Source: Tetrapyrgos nigripes
Lineage: Eukaryota; Basidiomycota; Agaricomycetes; Agaricales; Campanellaceae
DNA: 64,000 bases
Assembly: GCA_013368315.1 (NCBI GenBank)
Contig: JAACJM010000010.1
Coordinates: 124,001 to 188,000 of the forward strand
Direction of reading: 5' to 3'
Position numbers and translations under genes: made by a program. This document shows positions 33,916-45,780 of this stretch, one piece after another. Position 1 is the stretch's first letter. Each line of letters starts with the position of its first letter. Under the pieces are notes generated by a model. That model worked only from the letters and a program-made list of their open reading frames with translations. It searched no databases and had not been told where the DNA came from.

Positions 33916-35185
33916 AGTTGGGTGACACGCGTTTTGATTTGCACGCGTCGGGACGTTATAACGTGACAGAAAGAAAACCGGGTACAGTTACTATAGTAAC
34001 TCTGCATTCTTTCTTTCTTTCTTTTATTACAGTCTGAGTCTACGCTTCATGGCGGCTTCAGTGTACTACTGTTTATTCCAACTGAAAGGCCGCCATGGTA
34101 CGCCGTATAATGCATAATGACTGAGCCATCGTTGAAAACGAAGCTATTGACGACGCTATTATTGAGGTGTACTTATACCACATCAGAGGGAAACAGGCTT
34201 GCCCAACTACGTACTACATGCCACAATGAGTCGTGAAGCATAAAGTTCCTGCACAAGCAGTCTTGCGGGATTTCTACCAGAGTAGAAACAGGCCTCGTCA
34301 CTGGCAGACGACAGAACGACGTTCAAGGCGTAATCTCAATCACAGCTTGTACGAAAACATAAATATATCAGCTCCTTCATTCCAGTCTGACGACATATGG
34401 ATACTGACCTGGCCGTGAGGGTCACGACAATAGAGAATAACCACGTCGGAGGTAATGTAAGGAAAATGCTCACCGGTCATGTCTAATGTCTAATTATAAT
34501 GGGGTTCAAATAAGCTCGGTTTGGTCATGAATAGATAGATAGATAGATAGATAGATACACGCCCAGTGGCCCCTTCGGAACCCGAGGTATTGCACCATAT
34601 TGCTGCTCGAGCATTGGTCACATTGAGGGCTTTGCATGCCATTACTTGCTGGATTTTACGAGAGCATGAAATTCAAGTTGCAGATCAGGGGGCTCGAGTA
34701 TGCATGGGATTAGAAGCAAGGGGTGGAGCGGGCTGGCTTTATTTAGTAACTGCAGCGAATGTTGTTCAAAAGATATCAACCTGGGACGAAGTAGACACAA
34801 AGTTTAGCTTGAATCGGGATTCAGCCCAGCGCAATATACAAACCTGACAACTTTGTATGCACGACTAGAGTGCTCTTCGCCTTTGGATGGTGTTTTCCAT
34901 AAAGCATAAAGGTTGCGCATGACCCGAGCTGGGGACGGCGCTGGTGTCTGGTCTCAAGGACAACCTGCCAGGAAACAAAGGCGCGGATGGACGCTCACCA
35001 TGGTGTTTTGGAGGAAGAGATTACAAAGGCTTTGTCATTGAAAGGGTTACATAAAATATGAGGAGCCATCTCGTTTATCAACCACGACATAAGGTGAGGT
35101 AGAGTCAGTGTTTCTATTGATGTACACACAGAACGTCCATCCGACACAATCAAGAATGCAACGACGAGAACAAGACTACACATCG
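33916..35185. other. Intergenic with microsatellites
   Basis: About 1.3 kb without a convincing gene. It contains a CTTT-rich run at 34011-34025 and a (GATA)n tract near 34531-34557. The open frame 34566-34847 lacks an ATG near its start and shows no known motif. Confidence 0.5.
34529..34557 (+). repeat. (GATA)n microsatellite
   Basis: About six to seven uninterrupted GATA units in an intergenic region. Confidence 0.9.
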
Positions 35186-35927
35186 TCAATCTCTGGTCTC
35201 TTCCCCCTCCCTGATTTCCACACCACCGTCTGGTTTCCTGTCTTCCTGGATGATGGGCGGCGGCTCAGCTACGGAAGGGAGACTGAGCATGTGGCTTTGC
35301 TGCTGGGTGAGCGCAGCACGCAGAGCAGCGTTTTCGACTCTCAGCTGGTCGACCAAGGCTCGGCACTCTTCCCAGCGACGATTTGCTTCATCGGCCGAGG
35401 CAAGGGCAGCGTCGAGGAGCTGCGACCGTGACTCGAGGGCCTTTACGTGTCTGAAGGAAAGGAAAGGGATGAACAAAGAAAGGTAGTGATGTGGATGACA
35501 AATGAACTGACTGGTCTCTTCGCTCCCTAAAGGCGCGTTGGGCCTTTCTGTTTTGCTCTGCACGCTTGCTATTACTGAGTACCCTACCCCCTTGAGTACC
35601 CCCCGGTGATGAAGGCTGTTGTTGAGAATCTACTGGAGGAGGCTGAGGGATGGATTGGGGTGGTAAACCACCTGTGGTGTAGTCACCGTTAGGCGGCGGT
35701 GGAAATGGATAGGGTGCAGATGATGGGTGCATGAATGTGTGTGCAGCAGGAAGGACGTGTTGTAAAGTCTGGGGAGGAGGCGGAGGTTGTTGCTGCTGGA
35801 TTTCGGTTGTTGGAGGACTTTTTCGTTTTCTGCTTTGGCGGGGAGCAGGCTGTGTGATGTCGGGAGGTTGGTCACGAAGACGCATGGTTGGCTGGACTAG
35901 CTGCTGGGGATCTGTCTGGGACTGCAT
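35186..35927 (-). CDS. AP-1/Yap-like bZIP transcription factor
   Basis: Two exons (35512-35927 and 35186-35450) give 226 residues. The N-terminal half is Pro/Gln-rich. The basic region SNSKRAEQNRKAQRAFRERRDQ carries the fungal AP-1 signature NxxAQxxFR and is followed across the intron by a leucine-zipper-like coiled coil (LESRSQLLDAALA to LRVENAALRAALTQ). Yap/Pap1-type factors drive oxidative and drug stress responses. No Cys-rich domain typical of redox-regulated Yap1 is present, so redox sensing is not supported. The intron splits the basic region from the zipper. Divergent from the second Psr1-type phosphatase. Confidence 0.9.
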
Positions 35928-36118
35928 TTCTATGCTCTGAACTCGCCAAGGAATTAGACAGCCTTACAAAGACAGAGCACGAGCGTGAGAACTCTTTCAA
36001 CCGAGGCTACCGGTTTCACGTGATCCTCCACAAAGTAACAAGAGCGTTCGTGATTCACGAATCACGTCGTTCGTAGCTAGATAGACTCTGACGGAAATGT
36101 ACATTTCACTCGAGGTGT

Positions 36119-36158
36119 CAAAAGAAAAAAAGAAAAAAAGAAAAAAAGAAAAAAAAGG
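36119..36158 (+). repeat. (GAAAAAAA)n tandem A-rich tract
   Basis: Four 8-nt units of seven A and one G, in the divergent promoter between the bZIP gene and phosphatase copy 2. Such tracts often exclude nucleosomes; that effect is inferred. Confidence 0.85.
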
Positions 36159-36231
36159 GACATACCTCGTGTGAACATTTAATAATTTGGCTCTGAAATT
36201 GAAGGCGCCTCGTCAGCCAGGGGACTTCTTC

Positions 36232-37832
36232 ATGTCTGTCGCACACAAGCCGTCGTTGCGCAGACGCCTCCTCTCCTCCTCCCGCCATAGCCACGACCCC
36301 TCGGCCAGCACAGCTAGTGAGCCCCCCGTCTTCCTTTCATTGGCTGCGTTCTGACCACCCCAAAGCCACTTTGACTCCAGATTCATCCCAGTCTGCCCAT
36401 CAGCAGTCTTCTCCAGATGCTTCGCAGGCCGACGAACCAGACAGAGAGCAGGGCTCTCTCAATGCAACCCTGACCAATCCAAAACGTGCCCTGTTCTATC
36501 GTCGGCGAGCCAATAAATCCTCTGCTTCGGGCACCGCTTTCATTTCCAACAAGTCTTCTCCTCGGTCGCGTACGGGCCCCTCCTTCCTTTCCCGCGTCGT
36601 CTACAAAGTCGTCCCTTGCGTTGGTGCCGATGACACTCCTCCTTCTCCGATCCAGCAGGGCATTGATCTCAAAGGGCAAGAAATGGCCACAGTCTCTCAT
36701 AGCCAAGTAGCCCTTCGCCCGAGCGCCGACGTGCCACCAGAGACCCCGCACTCCTTCCTGACTCCCATTCCTCGCTCAGTTCCTCCTTCCCCAACAGACT
36801 CGGAAATTATCGTCCCGCCTCCGCCCAGCGCACACCTCTTACCCGACGATGAGACAGATGGTCTTACATCGGGTGCCGTCCAGCCTCCCGGATCCACTGG
36901 GGAACCCATAGTCAGGAGCTATACCCGCGATTCAGAGGAGAGCGACGCAAGTCATCTCACCGAAGAGGAAGCCGAAGATCCTTCTCTCGAGGAACAGGCT
37001 GAAGAGGAACGTCTCATCAGGAACGGCGGTACGGGAATCTTAATGGGCCCTGTATGTCTCACTCTACTATTTTCTCCACTAATCTAATCGATCGTATCTT
37101 CAGGATGGTCTACCCATGCCACTTCTTCCTCCCATAGCCCCAGAGCACGCTGGCCGCAAATGCCTTGTCCTTGATCTAGACGAAACTCTGGTTCACAGTA
37201 GTTTCAAGGTCCGTCAGTCAATCATTATGTCTGCCATGAAACTCAATTGTTTGCCCTAGCCGATTCCTCATCCCGACTTCATTGTGCCTGTAGAGATTGA
37301 ATACCACTTGCATCAGTTCCATGTCCTAAAACGGCCAGGTGTCGACGCTTTCCTCAGGGAAATGGGTCAAATATATGAGGTGGTCGTGTTTACCGCCAGC
37401 TTAAGCAAGGTAAAATCTCGACTATGTACTCGTCAAATTCGGAACTGAAAATGCCTACTTGAACAACAGTATGCTGATCCAGTATTGGATCAACTGGACA
37501 CCTCGAGGGTTGTGGCACACAGGCTTTTCAGGGAAAGTTGCTATAGCCACAAAGGCAATTATGTCAAGGTCAGTCGCGGGTCCATGTGCTTTGCCACAAT
37601 TTTACTCATGTTCTACGACTCGAAGGATTTGTCGCAGTTGGGCAGACCGATAGCGGACACCATTATCCTTGACAATTCTCCAGCTTCCTACATATTCCAT
37701 CCCAACAATGCGGTCCCAGTCTCTTCTTGGTTCAATGATGTTCACGATGCTGAACTCACTGACCTTATTCCCTTCCTCGCTGACCTCACCGACGCCCCTG
37801 ATGTACGGGAAATTTTAAACCCTGTCCGATAA
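36232..37832 (+). CDS. Psr1-type HAD phosphatase, copy 2
   Basis: Six exons (36232-36316, 36366-37051, 37104-37208, 37260-37409, 37470-37568, 37626-37832) encode 443 residues. The catalytic half is nearly the same as copy 1 at 22095: [45 protein letters not shown] and [13 protein letters not shown]. The four intron positions in that half are identical. The N-terminal half is disordered and quite different, apart from a shared [15 protein letters not shown] segment and the conserved [10 protein letters not shown] and EERLIRNGG blocks. There is an extra first intron with a GTGAGC donor, which fixes the start at 36232. The third intron of the catalytic half has a normal GT, unlike copy 1. Confidence 0.9.
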
Positions 37833-38290
37833 TTGGGCACACACCACTGAACATTATTCCACATGTCTATGTACCCTAGACGACATTTGACACTGCTTGT
37901 TATCAAGCATACATAGCTGCCGTTTGACAGCGAATACCAGCTGGTTGCTATACCCTGGCTGTATACCCTGGACCTTTTGTCCAGAGTCTTTGCCTCCAAT
38001 CGTCACTGTCGCTCTGCTTTCGGTGCATTTGTTTTGTCCTTAATCCCTTGTATAATGGGCCACACTCCTTCTAAATTATTTCTTTTTCTTTCACATACGG
38101 GATGGATTGCTGTCGGCTATCTACTGCTATTTGCTTTACATCTGGCATTCTTGTATATTGTACATGCTTTAACTGCCCATTCGCAGCAATACATACAAAA
38201 TGATTTTAACGATTTTCGTTATATGTAGTTGTCAAGGGTACAATTTTGATCGCGTAAAAGGGTTTACGTTACCCCTTGTTCTCAACCGTC
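37833..38290. other. Intergenic, no gene recognised
   Basis: 458 bp between phosphatase copy 2 and PHS1. An 83-codon frame at 37977-38228 is hydrophobic but has no recognised match and probably lies in a UTR. Confidence 0.4.
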
Positions 38291-39369
38291 ATGGCGAAAT
38301 CCAAAGAGGCCAAAGAAATTGTAGCCCCTCCAGTCCCAGCAAAGGCATCGACGAAGAAATGTAAGCTTTGCTAATCTGCTAGACGTCGAGCGCTGAGGAC
38401 TAATTCTTGGTTGCAGCTACCCCGACCGCTGTCAAATACTACTTGTTCGCGTACAATGCTCTCAGTACAATAGGATGGGCTTATATCCTTATCCTCACTC
38501 TCGTCCATGTCTTCAACGTTGATGGGAAATCATCCAGTGTACCCACCGCCGCCACGACAGCCTCCAGCACTCTATCCCGATTGTTCTCCTCAGTCCCCTT
38601 CCTCAGGTCCAATCAAAAGATTGCTTCCTTCTCCGGCTTTGAATCCCGTTTGCCCTCGCTCCTCGTCCCCTTTTTCCGCCGGTCCGCAACTACGTTTGGT
38701 CGCGTCGGAGCTGTGACTGCAATAATTCAGAGTTTTGCATTGTTGGAGGTCGTACACGTCTTGTTGGGATGGGTTCGTAGTCCTTTGCAAACCACTGTTA
38801 TGCAAGTGTCTAGTCGACTGTTCTTGGTGTGGGGTATTGTTGAGCAGTTTGAGTCTGTGAGTGGTTAATTTCGCTGTTTGATTGTCAGTTGACTGGAAAT
38901 TTTTCTCTTTTTTTCTTTCTTTCTTTTCTACCAGACAAGAAGGAACCCGCTCTACACCTCTATGGTGTTCGCCTGGTCCTTCACTGAGGTCATCCGTTAC
39001 TCTTTCTATGCCTCCAACTTACTCGGCTATGAACCCCAAATTCTCCTCTACCTCCGTTACACCACTTTCTACGTCCTGTACCCCCTCGGTGCTGGGTCCG
39101 AGGCTTTCCTTATCTACTCCTCGCTTCCTAGTTCTTCCCCTGTCCCAAGTTGGTCTTCCTGGATAACAGGGATGTGGAAACCGACGGATTATGCTCGAGC
39201 AGTGCTTTTCCTTATTTGGTGGCCAGGTGAGTACCGATTTCGTGGAATCAGTCTCTCAGTGTATTGATGCGGTGGATGTTATATAGGTCTATATGTTATG
39301 TATACCCACATGATCAAGCAAAGGCGCAAAATTTTCGGACCAAAATCAAAGGGTTCAAAGGCCAACTAA
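38291..39369 (+). CDS. PHS1: Very-long-chain 3-hydroxyacyl-CoA dehydratase
   Basis: Four exons (38291-38360, 38417-38856, 38935-39226, 39287-39369) encode 294 residues. Phs1 catalyses the third step of very-long-chain fatty acid elongation in the ER. Six or so membrane segments are visible. Family motifs are YYLFAYNALSTIGWAYIL, LLEVVHVLLGWVRS, SRLFLVWGIV and the catalytic Tyr and Glu in NPLYTSMVFAWSFTEVIRYSFY. An insert of about 60 residues, rich in Ser, separates membrane segments 1 and 2. The basic C-terminus ends KGSKAN, compatible with an ER-retention signal. The stop is 47 bp from the stop of the convergent protease gene. Confidence 0.94.
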
Positions 39370-39416
39370 AGTAGATTACTCTAATGATTAATGTAGGTCG
39401 TGTACCCTGCGATACA

Positions 39417-41356
39417 TCAGTTTACGAGCTCTTCTTGGTTGTTGATGCTTGGAGAAAATCCCACTCTCACTCCGTTCGAATGGTCGAAGGTAGAATACCC
39501 TGTTCATAGGAATGTTGATTTAGCTTATATTTCTTTTATCAATGATATGTACTCACAAGACTTCAAGAATGCGATTCCTGGGAGTATAAAGCTTTGTTAA
39601 GACTGCGTACTTTTCAACAACTTGGACAGACGAACCTATTATTGCCAAACCATTGGGCCATTCTGATTTTGGGGTGCCGACAATGGCTCCTACACATCGT
39701 CTAATCAAACGGCACGGTGTCAGAAACCTTGCTGGTGGGGAATTACAGAGTTATTGAACCTACGTTGGATCCTCCTGCAATACTCCTGCCAATGATGTTT
39801 CACTTTCAACAAGATGGACTGACGGATGCAGAGTTTACTCACCAAGGTTGAAATCGGATGGATGGATTGAGAAGGTCTTATTTCCAAAAGACAGAGACAC
39901 TTTCGGATTGGCGTTACATGGATACGAGTACCAACCTGCAGTTGTTACAAAATAAACACAGTCGAGCAAGAGAGTAAGCCCATACTCACCCCCGCCATAT
40001 TCGTCGGTCTTATGCGAGTCTGGTATCTATTGTAGGACGTTAGGAAATATGATATAGTAGGAATAACGAAGACTGACTAGCGCATAGAAAAAGGTAGCCT
40101 GGACGTCGGAAACATAAATCATAGCTGTTCCAGTGTCGATGATCTAGATGGCATCGCATAAATGAGATCCATGCAGAGATTACAGGATGTCCTTTACCGC
40201 AAGAGTATTCGTCTCCATGAGCAAGGGAGTGTCATAAGCCGATACAGATATTCCGTTCAGCCTGAGGGACCAGTAAGTCTGTACTGAACGTCAATGAGTC
40301 GGAAAGGCTGAGGCAAACACCATAGATACCTCGGGTGTTTGAACCGGCAACCATATCGGTTCAGGGCTCAACGCCTTGGCTGGGTCATAACATCCGAAGC
40401 AGCACTAGAGATACAACGTCAGTCATACAAGACAATGAACAGCGTGCTGATACACGCACCTCAGATCCTTTCTGATGCCTGGCAAGATGGACTGAAAACA
40501 TTGGCGAAAGAACATCGCCATCTTTATAGACATTGTCGAAGAAAGTTGGCGCTCCAGTTTGGGATACACCTCCGAGACCCATGCCTAAAATGCCGTCGAA
40601 AGCAAACTGCTGGAGCTCTTCGGATTCGTCAGTAACTATTCCGAACGTTTGATTATACACAGTTATCCCAGCAATGGTGACCTTGTCTCTTGCTGTTGAC
40701 CCACTCGCATTTCCAGAAGCCTTGTGTGAGAAGTTTGAGGAGACCGTTTCAGCATCATGATTGAAAAAAAGTCACAAAACACAGACATATACGATGGAGA
40801 AGTCGGCGGCTGCATCAGCGTATGTTGAGCTTTGATCCGGAGCGTAATAGTTCTGTCCAAAAACCCTAACCCACAGATCATCAGACCCAGTGTCGATGTT
40901 GACCGTCAATGGTTGAGGAGGAGTGCCAATGTGGATTTGCCCATAGTATACTATATCTCCGTCATCGATGAGAGGCCAATGTGACGGACCGACGAGAAGA
41001 GGAGCAGGAATTTCTTTGTCGTATTCTTCAGCGTCAAGTCGGGCTTGAGCGAGTTGATCAAATTGCGAAGCATCGAAATCGTTCAGCGGCAGAGGAGCAA
41101 GGTCAAGATACTCGGAGGCTAGGCGATATTTTTGAAGGACAGTCTGGAGCTCTTTTCTCTGAATCTAGAGTTGAGCGACCAGGGCAAAAAGTTCATAGAG
41201 ACTGCGTACGGCTGTATCAATGTCAAACAAATTGGTAGCATCTTGAACTGGGGTAAAGGAGCGGCGAGATATTGGTAACTTGTATCCAGCTTGATAGGAA
41301 TGGACAGGAAAGAAAAGAAGAGCGACAAGACTTGCGAATAAGGCCAAGAGGAACAT
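39417..41356 (-). CDS. Secreted pepsin-like aspartic protease (A1 family)
   Basis: About twelve exons encode roughly 440 residues. A signal peptide (MFLLALFASLVALLFFPV) is followed by a propeptide. The mature enzyme shows YYGQIHIGTPPQPLTVNIDTGSDDLW, the first catalytic Asp, then FAFDGILGMGLGG, the second active site IIDTGTAMI, CVGAIVG, NGLAIIG, and the C-terminal FLKSWYSTFDH and VRVGFSPS, so it is complete. A TAG at 41165-41167 in the propeptide sits at the end of a 45-nt intron (41165-41209) and is not a true stop. The start ATG is only 26 bp from the stop of the upstream gene on the same strand. Confidence 0.88.
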
Positions 41357-41382
41357 GAGCGTCCGTTCAAAGAAGTCTACCT

Positions 41383-43009
41383 TTACACAAGCTGTACCGT
41401 GTACGTCATCAAGTAGTGGGCCATGTACATAACCAGTCCCAAGATCCCGAGAGTAACGACTACCATTTCTATGAGAACCTCTTTCCAATATCTCCTCAAA
41501 ATCCTCGTAGTCTCATAATCCGGGGCTACACTTTCGTCATCCCATTTGGCTTCTTCAACCTTTTCGACTGGTCTGAATTTGGTTTTTCGCATTCCTAGTT
41601 GGCCTCTCAGAGTCAACGCCATCCCGCCTGCATAGGTATAACGTCTCTTCTCTAGCCATCCGTTCCTGAATTTACCATACCACTGTGCAAATATCACAGG
41701 ATACTTCTGAGCCAGTAATATCACACGGAGCTTGATCTTCATGGGCCATGTAGTCTGTGGAACATCCAAATGGTTTGCTAGAGACGGGCCCAATAGATAG
41801 CGAGTTATGGCGCAGTTCCACTCGAAACTCGATCGGAAAGGTGGTCGATGCGACGCAGCCCTTAGTACAGGAACTGTTGGAGCATGGGACAGGCTATCTT
41901 CGTCGCCCAAATCCCGAGAGAAAACATGGATACCGAGAGAACTAAGGAACTTGTCCGAAACTGCAACGCTGCTGAAGTGGCGTTCCAAAATTTCCGCAGA
42001 GATACCCATGTAAAATCCGACATGTCTCCAGACGGCGAGATAAGCCTCTGCCCCTTGTCGGCTGTACGAAATCCCGAGTTTGTCCAGGGTCCAAAGAGGT
42101 ATTGTGGAGAAGGAGGCCAATCTAAATTTGCTCTGCATTCAGCCGGTTTCGATTGAGGAAAGACCATACTCACGTCGCACTCATATCCTCTTGACTGATG
42201 GGTACAAAGTCAGGCGTGTCGCTCATTTTTGCCCTGACTTTCGCTCTGGCGACGCCGTGCAACAGGCGAACCCGGACAATCGACTTCCAGCCGTCGCCCC
42301 CAGGTTGAAGATAGACTGCGCCACGCTCTTCAGGCACTGGTGCAACGCATCGCATTACTTCGAGGACAAATTGGAAAGTCTCGAGGAGCCTTCTAAAGGT
42401 TCGGTCGTTCTGAGCAGAGGACAGGTCATCATTTCCACCAGAAGGGACGAGATACGAAATCTTCTGGAGGGTGCGAACAATACGAGGGCTAGAATAATGA
42501 TCTGAGATTGCGCAAAGGGAAAAATACATTTAAAGGCATACCTTGCAAAGCCACCAGCCAGGCTATAGTATAGCAACGCTTGCAGAATCTGGATGGAATG
42601 GTCGATGAAAAATGCTCTTCCCATCTCCACTTGCACATCAGTGGCCCTTATACCCGGAGGAGGTACCTCGCACACTGATGCGTAAAACCTTCCTAGAGCC
42701 GAGTTTGGGTCTTCTTCCTTGCCAACACACGCTACAAGCCTGTCAAACAGGTCGACTCCGTTTGGAGAGGTATTGTCGAAAAGACACTTTAGAGCATCGT
42801 CACATAGCGGATCACTCTGGGACCTCCATCTGTTATCACATCATAGATGAAGACAACAGTCGAAGAACAAGTAGAACAACCAACCTCAACGCTGTGGCCT
42901 CATCGACACAATCTGCATCCCATGCAAAAGATTTGTGACCAAAGGCATGTACTACGTCGCCTTCCTGGAGATCAAGCGTGTCAGACGAATGCAAGACGGT
43001 CCTGACCAT
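41383..43009 (-). CDS. mpaB/rubber-oxygenase-like (DUF2236) protein
   Basis: Five to six exons encode about 450 residues, starting at the ATG at 43009. The core shows AFGHKSFAWDADC, PPPGIRATDVQVEMGRAFFIDHS, LLYYSLAGGFASPRI, TLDKLGI, AEAYLAVWRHVGFYMGI and FEWNCAITRYLLGP, the layout of the DUF2236 family, which includes heme-binding latex-clearing oxygenases and fungal MpaB. A hydrophobic C-terminal segment (VLIEMVVVTLGILGLVMYMA) suggests a membrane anchor. Conserved His residues in HSIQ and WRHVGF could bind heme; this is inferred. The substrate is unknown. It is divergent from the GH16 gene and nearly abuts the protease gene. Confidence 0.78.
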
Positions 43010-43205
43010 TATGAGGAGTGCTGAAAACGTCTCAAGGCTAAAGCAGGTCAATTATAGCAATCTTGGGTTATCACATGGAGATTGTCGGAAACCCCGGTGG
43101 TCGACGATGACGTGATCAGTCCTTGTCCTTCTGACGCGTGACGCGACTGGACGCGTATCGTAGTCGGTTTCGACTTTCCCTTGTACCACCACCACTTGTT
43201 GTAAT

Positions 43206-44496
43206 ATGTTCAGTATTCCGTACGGTCCCTTTGTTCTACTCTCTTTTTCCTTCCTTCCCATCGTAATCGCCCAGCAGCAACCCCAAGTATTCCAGATCCC
43301 GCCCGTAATCCCTCCTGTGCTACATGCCCTTCAATGCGAATATCGAGGCCATGACTTCCTAAGTTGGATATGGAACACCTTTGATGACCCAACCCATGGC
43401 CGAGTCAACTACATTGACAAGGCGACTGCTTTGGCTAGTAATCTTACTTTTGGTTGGTCTACATTGTCTTCATGCGTTCCTTTTCTCCAATCTAAACCCT
43501 CGCCTTATTAGCATCTGACGACAAATTTATCATGCGAACCGATTCCACCTCTTTTGTTCCATCCGCTAGTCGTGGACGAAACAGCAATCGAATACAGTCT
43601 CCGGATGCCTTTGGAAATTCCATTCTGGTTCTCGACGTCCAGCACATGCCAACCGGCTGCGCAACCTGGCCCGCATTCTGGACTGTTAGTCAAGGAGGTC
43701 CATGGCCAACAGGCGGGGAGATAGACATTATTGAAGGTCAATTCATGTATTTCCTCTTTTCGTTCTATGTGACACAAGGTTTCATAGGTGTGAATCTGAA
43801 CACGATGAACCTCGCTTCCTTACACACCCTCCCACAATGCGCCATGCCTCCGATACGCGCACAAACCGGGTGAGTTTTTGCCAACTCGATTGTAGAAGAA
43901 ACTAATTCTCATCGCCATACAGACAAACTGTCTCAACTGACTGCGATTCTGCCGTAAATTACAACCAAGGTTGTGGTGTATCTTCCAGCAACCCTAGATC
44001 ATACGGTCCCGGATTCAATGCGTGTGGTGGTGGATGGTATGTTATGGAGCGAAGTGACATTGGAGTCAAGATATGGTTCTTTTCTCGATGTGAAGTCGCC
44101 AGTGTACCTCTTGAAGTCCAGTCACTGTATTCTCCGACCATCAGCACACTGGCCTGGCCTCAGCCAGACGCGTTCTTTCCCTTTGGAGAGAATTGCTCCT
44201 ACAACGATCATTTCGACCCTCATTCGATCATATTTGATACGACACTCTGTGTATGTACTCGGCTGGCTGTGAACACTTCGTTACGAGCTCACCTCTTGTT
44301 TAGGGCGACTGGGCTGGAACTGCTTTCGCTACCTCGGGCTGTGGCGCCGCCCAATGCAGCGATTGTGAGCTTCCATTGACCTTTCCATTCTTCCCATCAA
44401 TTAACTCACGAATTTCCAGACGTTGACCAGAATCCAGGGGCTTTTGTAGATTCTTTCTGGGAAATCAATTACCTGCGGGTGTACTTGCCCTCTTAG
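43206..44496 (+). CDS. GH16 endo-1,3(4)-beta-glucanase-like, secreted
   Basis: Six exons encode about 330 residues. A signal peptide (MFSIPYGPFVLLSFSFLPIVIAQ) leads into a glycoside hydrolase family 16 domain: HDFLSWIWNTFDDPTHGRVNY, GNSILVLDVQHMPTGCATWPAFW, and the catalytic GEIDIIEG with the nucleophile and acid/base Glu, then NYNQGCGVSS, YGPGFNACGGGWYVMERSD, IKIWFFSR-type segments and a final EINYLRVYLP. Such enzymes act on cell-wall beta-1,3/1,4-glucans. All introns are 50-60 nt. Convergent or divergent with no same-pathway neighbour. Confidence 0.9.
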
Positions 44497-44631
44497 GTCA
44501 ATCCTACCATTGCACTGTCATGTAGATGTACATTCATGTATTACGACGACGCTCCTAACGAGAATTCCCAATATTAATTGAAGTGCCTGAGTCCTGGGGT
44601 CCGTAGGCCTTCCGCATCGTCCTTCCTCTCA

Positions 44632-44639
44632 TGACGTCA
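44632..44639. promoter_or_regulatory. TGACGTCA (CRE/ATF) palindrome
   Basis: A perfect 8-bp CRE palindrome lies 52 bp upstream of the ATG at 44691. An A/T-rich tatttaaaac element follows at 44656. ATF/CREB-type bZIP factors bind this motif; use here is inferred. Confidence 0.6.
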
Positions 44640-44690
44640 GCAAAACTTGCCGACGTATTTAAAACCCTCAGTTGTTCACAGGTGCTTGCA

Positions 44691-45581
44691 ATGGCCCGTC
44701 TACTCTCGTTCTTCGCCATCTTTGCAGGTCTCATATACATTAGCTTGGGGACGACCATCCCCAGCCCGCAAGCGGTCAAACGAGATGATAATCTCCCTGC
44801 TCGCGTCCCATACGTGTTCCCCGAACCAGGGACGGATCCTGTACGTTTTCAGTTCCCAGTCAGTGCCGTGAACGGGATATCTGACATCCGACAAGATTGC
44901 GGACCATATTCGTCAAAGGCGAACTAACGGAACTTTACTCGACTTGGATGGTGTCTTGTTAGTATTCATTGCTAGAGCTCACTGGCAGCATGACATGCAT
45001 ACTAACACCTCATTGTCTCAGGTTAAACGCTCCGTTGTTTGCTCAAGCATGGGATGGATTATTTGGCGTAATTCGTGACAATTCTACGCTCCCACCGACA
45101 ATGCGCGAACTCTTTGTACGTCTTGGTCAACGCGAATAGGGGTCATCCTAATACTCTTCACAAGATTCTCCGTGTCGCTGTCCTCAACAATGCCTCTTAC
45201 GAGTGGTATATCTTCCTCTCGTTAATATTCTGATTTTCTCTAACTGATCTCACCAGGTTGCAACATGAGCCTGTGGGACGTGCTGCTGGTCTTACTACAG
45301 AACAACTCCTTGTGATTCGACTCGCCGCTCCTTTCCTGCCTGATATGAACGTCACCAGCATCATGGGTCCAGACTTGACTGCAGCTTTGTTATTCACCGA
45401 TTGGATGACAAAATCAGTGCACGTTCCCGACGAGGTCTTCAATGGCCTTCGTCAGTTCCTCAATGACTCGCAAGTAGTGGAAGCTGTGGGAACGGCTGGA
45501 GGATATAATCTAGTCAGTCGATTCGTAGTCTCCTTGAATGTCGACGACAAAATGGATGTCGAGGTACCTATACCAAACTGA
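44691..45581 (+). CDS. Secreted carboxymuconolactone-decarboxylase-like (AhpD fold) protein
   Basis: Five exons encode about 220 residues. A signal peptide (MARLLSFFAIFAGLIYISLG) is followed by a possible KR processing site. The domain core, RELFILRVAVLNNASYEW...HEPVGRAAGLTTEQL, is the carboxymuconolactone-decarboxylase/AhpD pattern. The two Cys of true AhpD peroxidase relay (CxxC) are absent, so peroxidase activity is not supported. A later LLFTDWMTKSVHVPDEVF block is typical of fungal members. The reaction is unknown. Confidence 0.82.
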
Positions 45582-45780
45582 GGTAGAAGACGGAGACCTT
45601 GTATTAATCAAGAAGAAATCGTATATTTCCGTACAGACGTACAACTGCGCACATAACAACAATAACGATAGGTCGACAGGTAACTAACTCTGCACTGTAG
45701 GTCATTCAAAATAACTCATAGATCAGCATCCTCACCAGGATGTGATAGATCATCCCAGATAGTCCGTAAATCAAACAGCA

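Noticed and set aside
34566..34847. Open frame of 93 codons
   Set aside because: It has no ATG near its start, no known motif and lies in a microsatellite-bearing gap.
36317..36365. GTG-initiated start for phosphatase copy 2
   Set aside because: This stretch is a 49-nt intron (GTGAGC donor); the ATG at 36232 gives a proper N-terminus.
38882..39166. Alternative frame inside PHS1
   Set aside because: It is out of frame with the catalytic Tyr/Glu region and spans an intron.
41165..41167. In-frame TAG in the propeptide of the aspartic protease
   Set aside because: It is the acceptor of a 45-nt intron (41165-41209) with a GTACGC donor; removal keeps the frame and the rest of the enzyme is complete.
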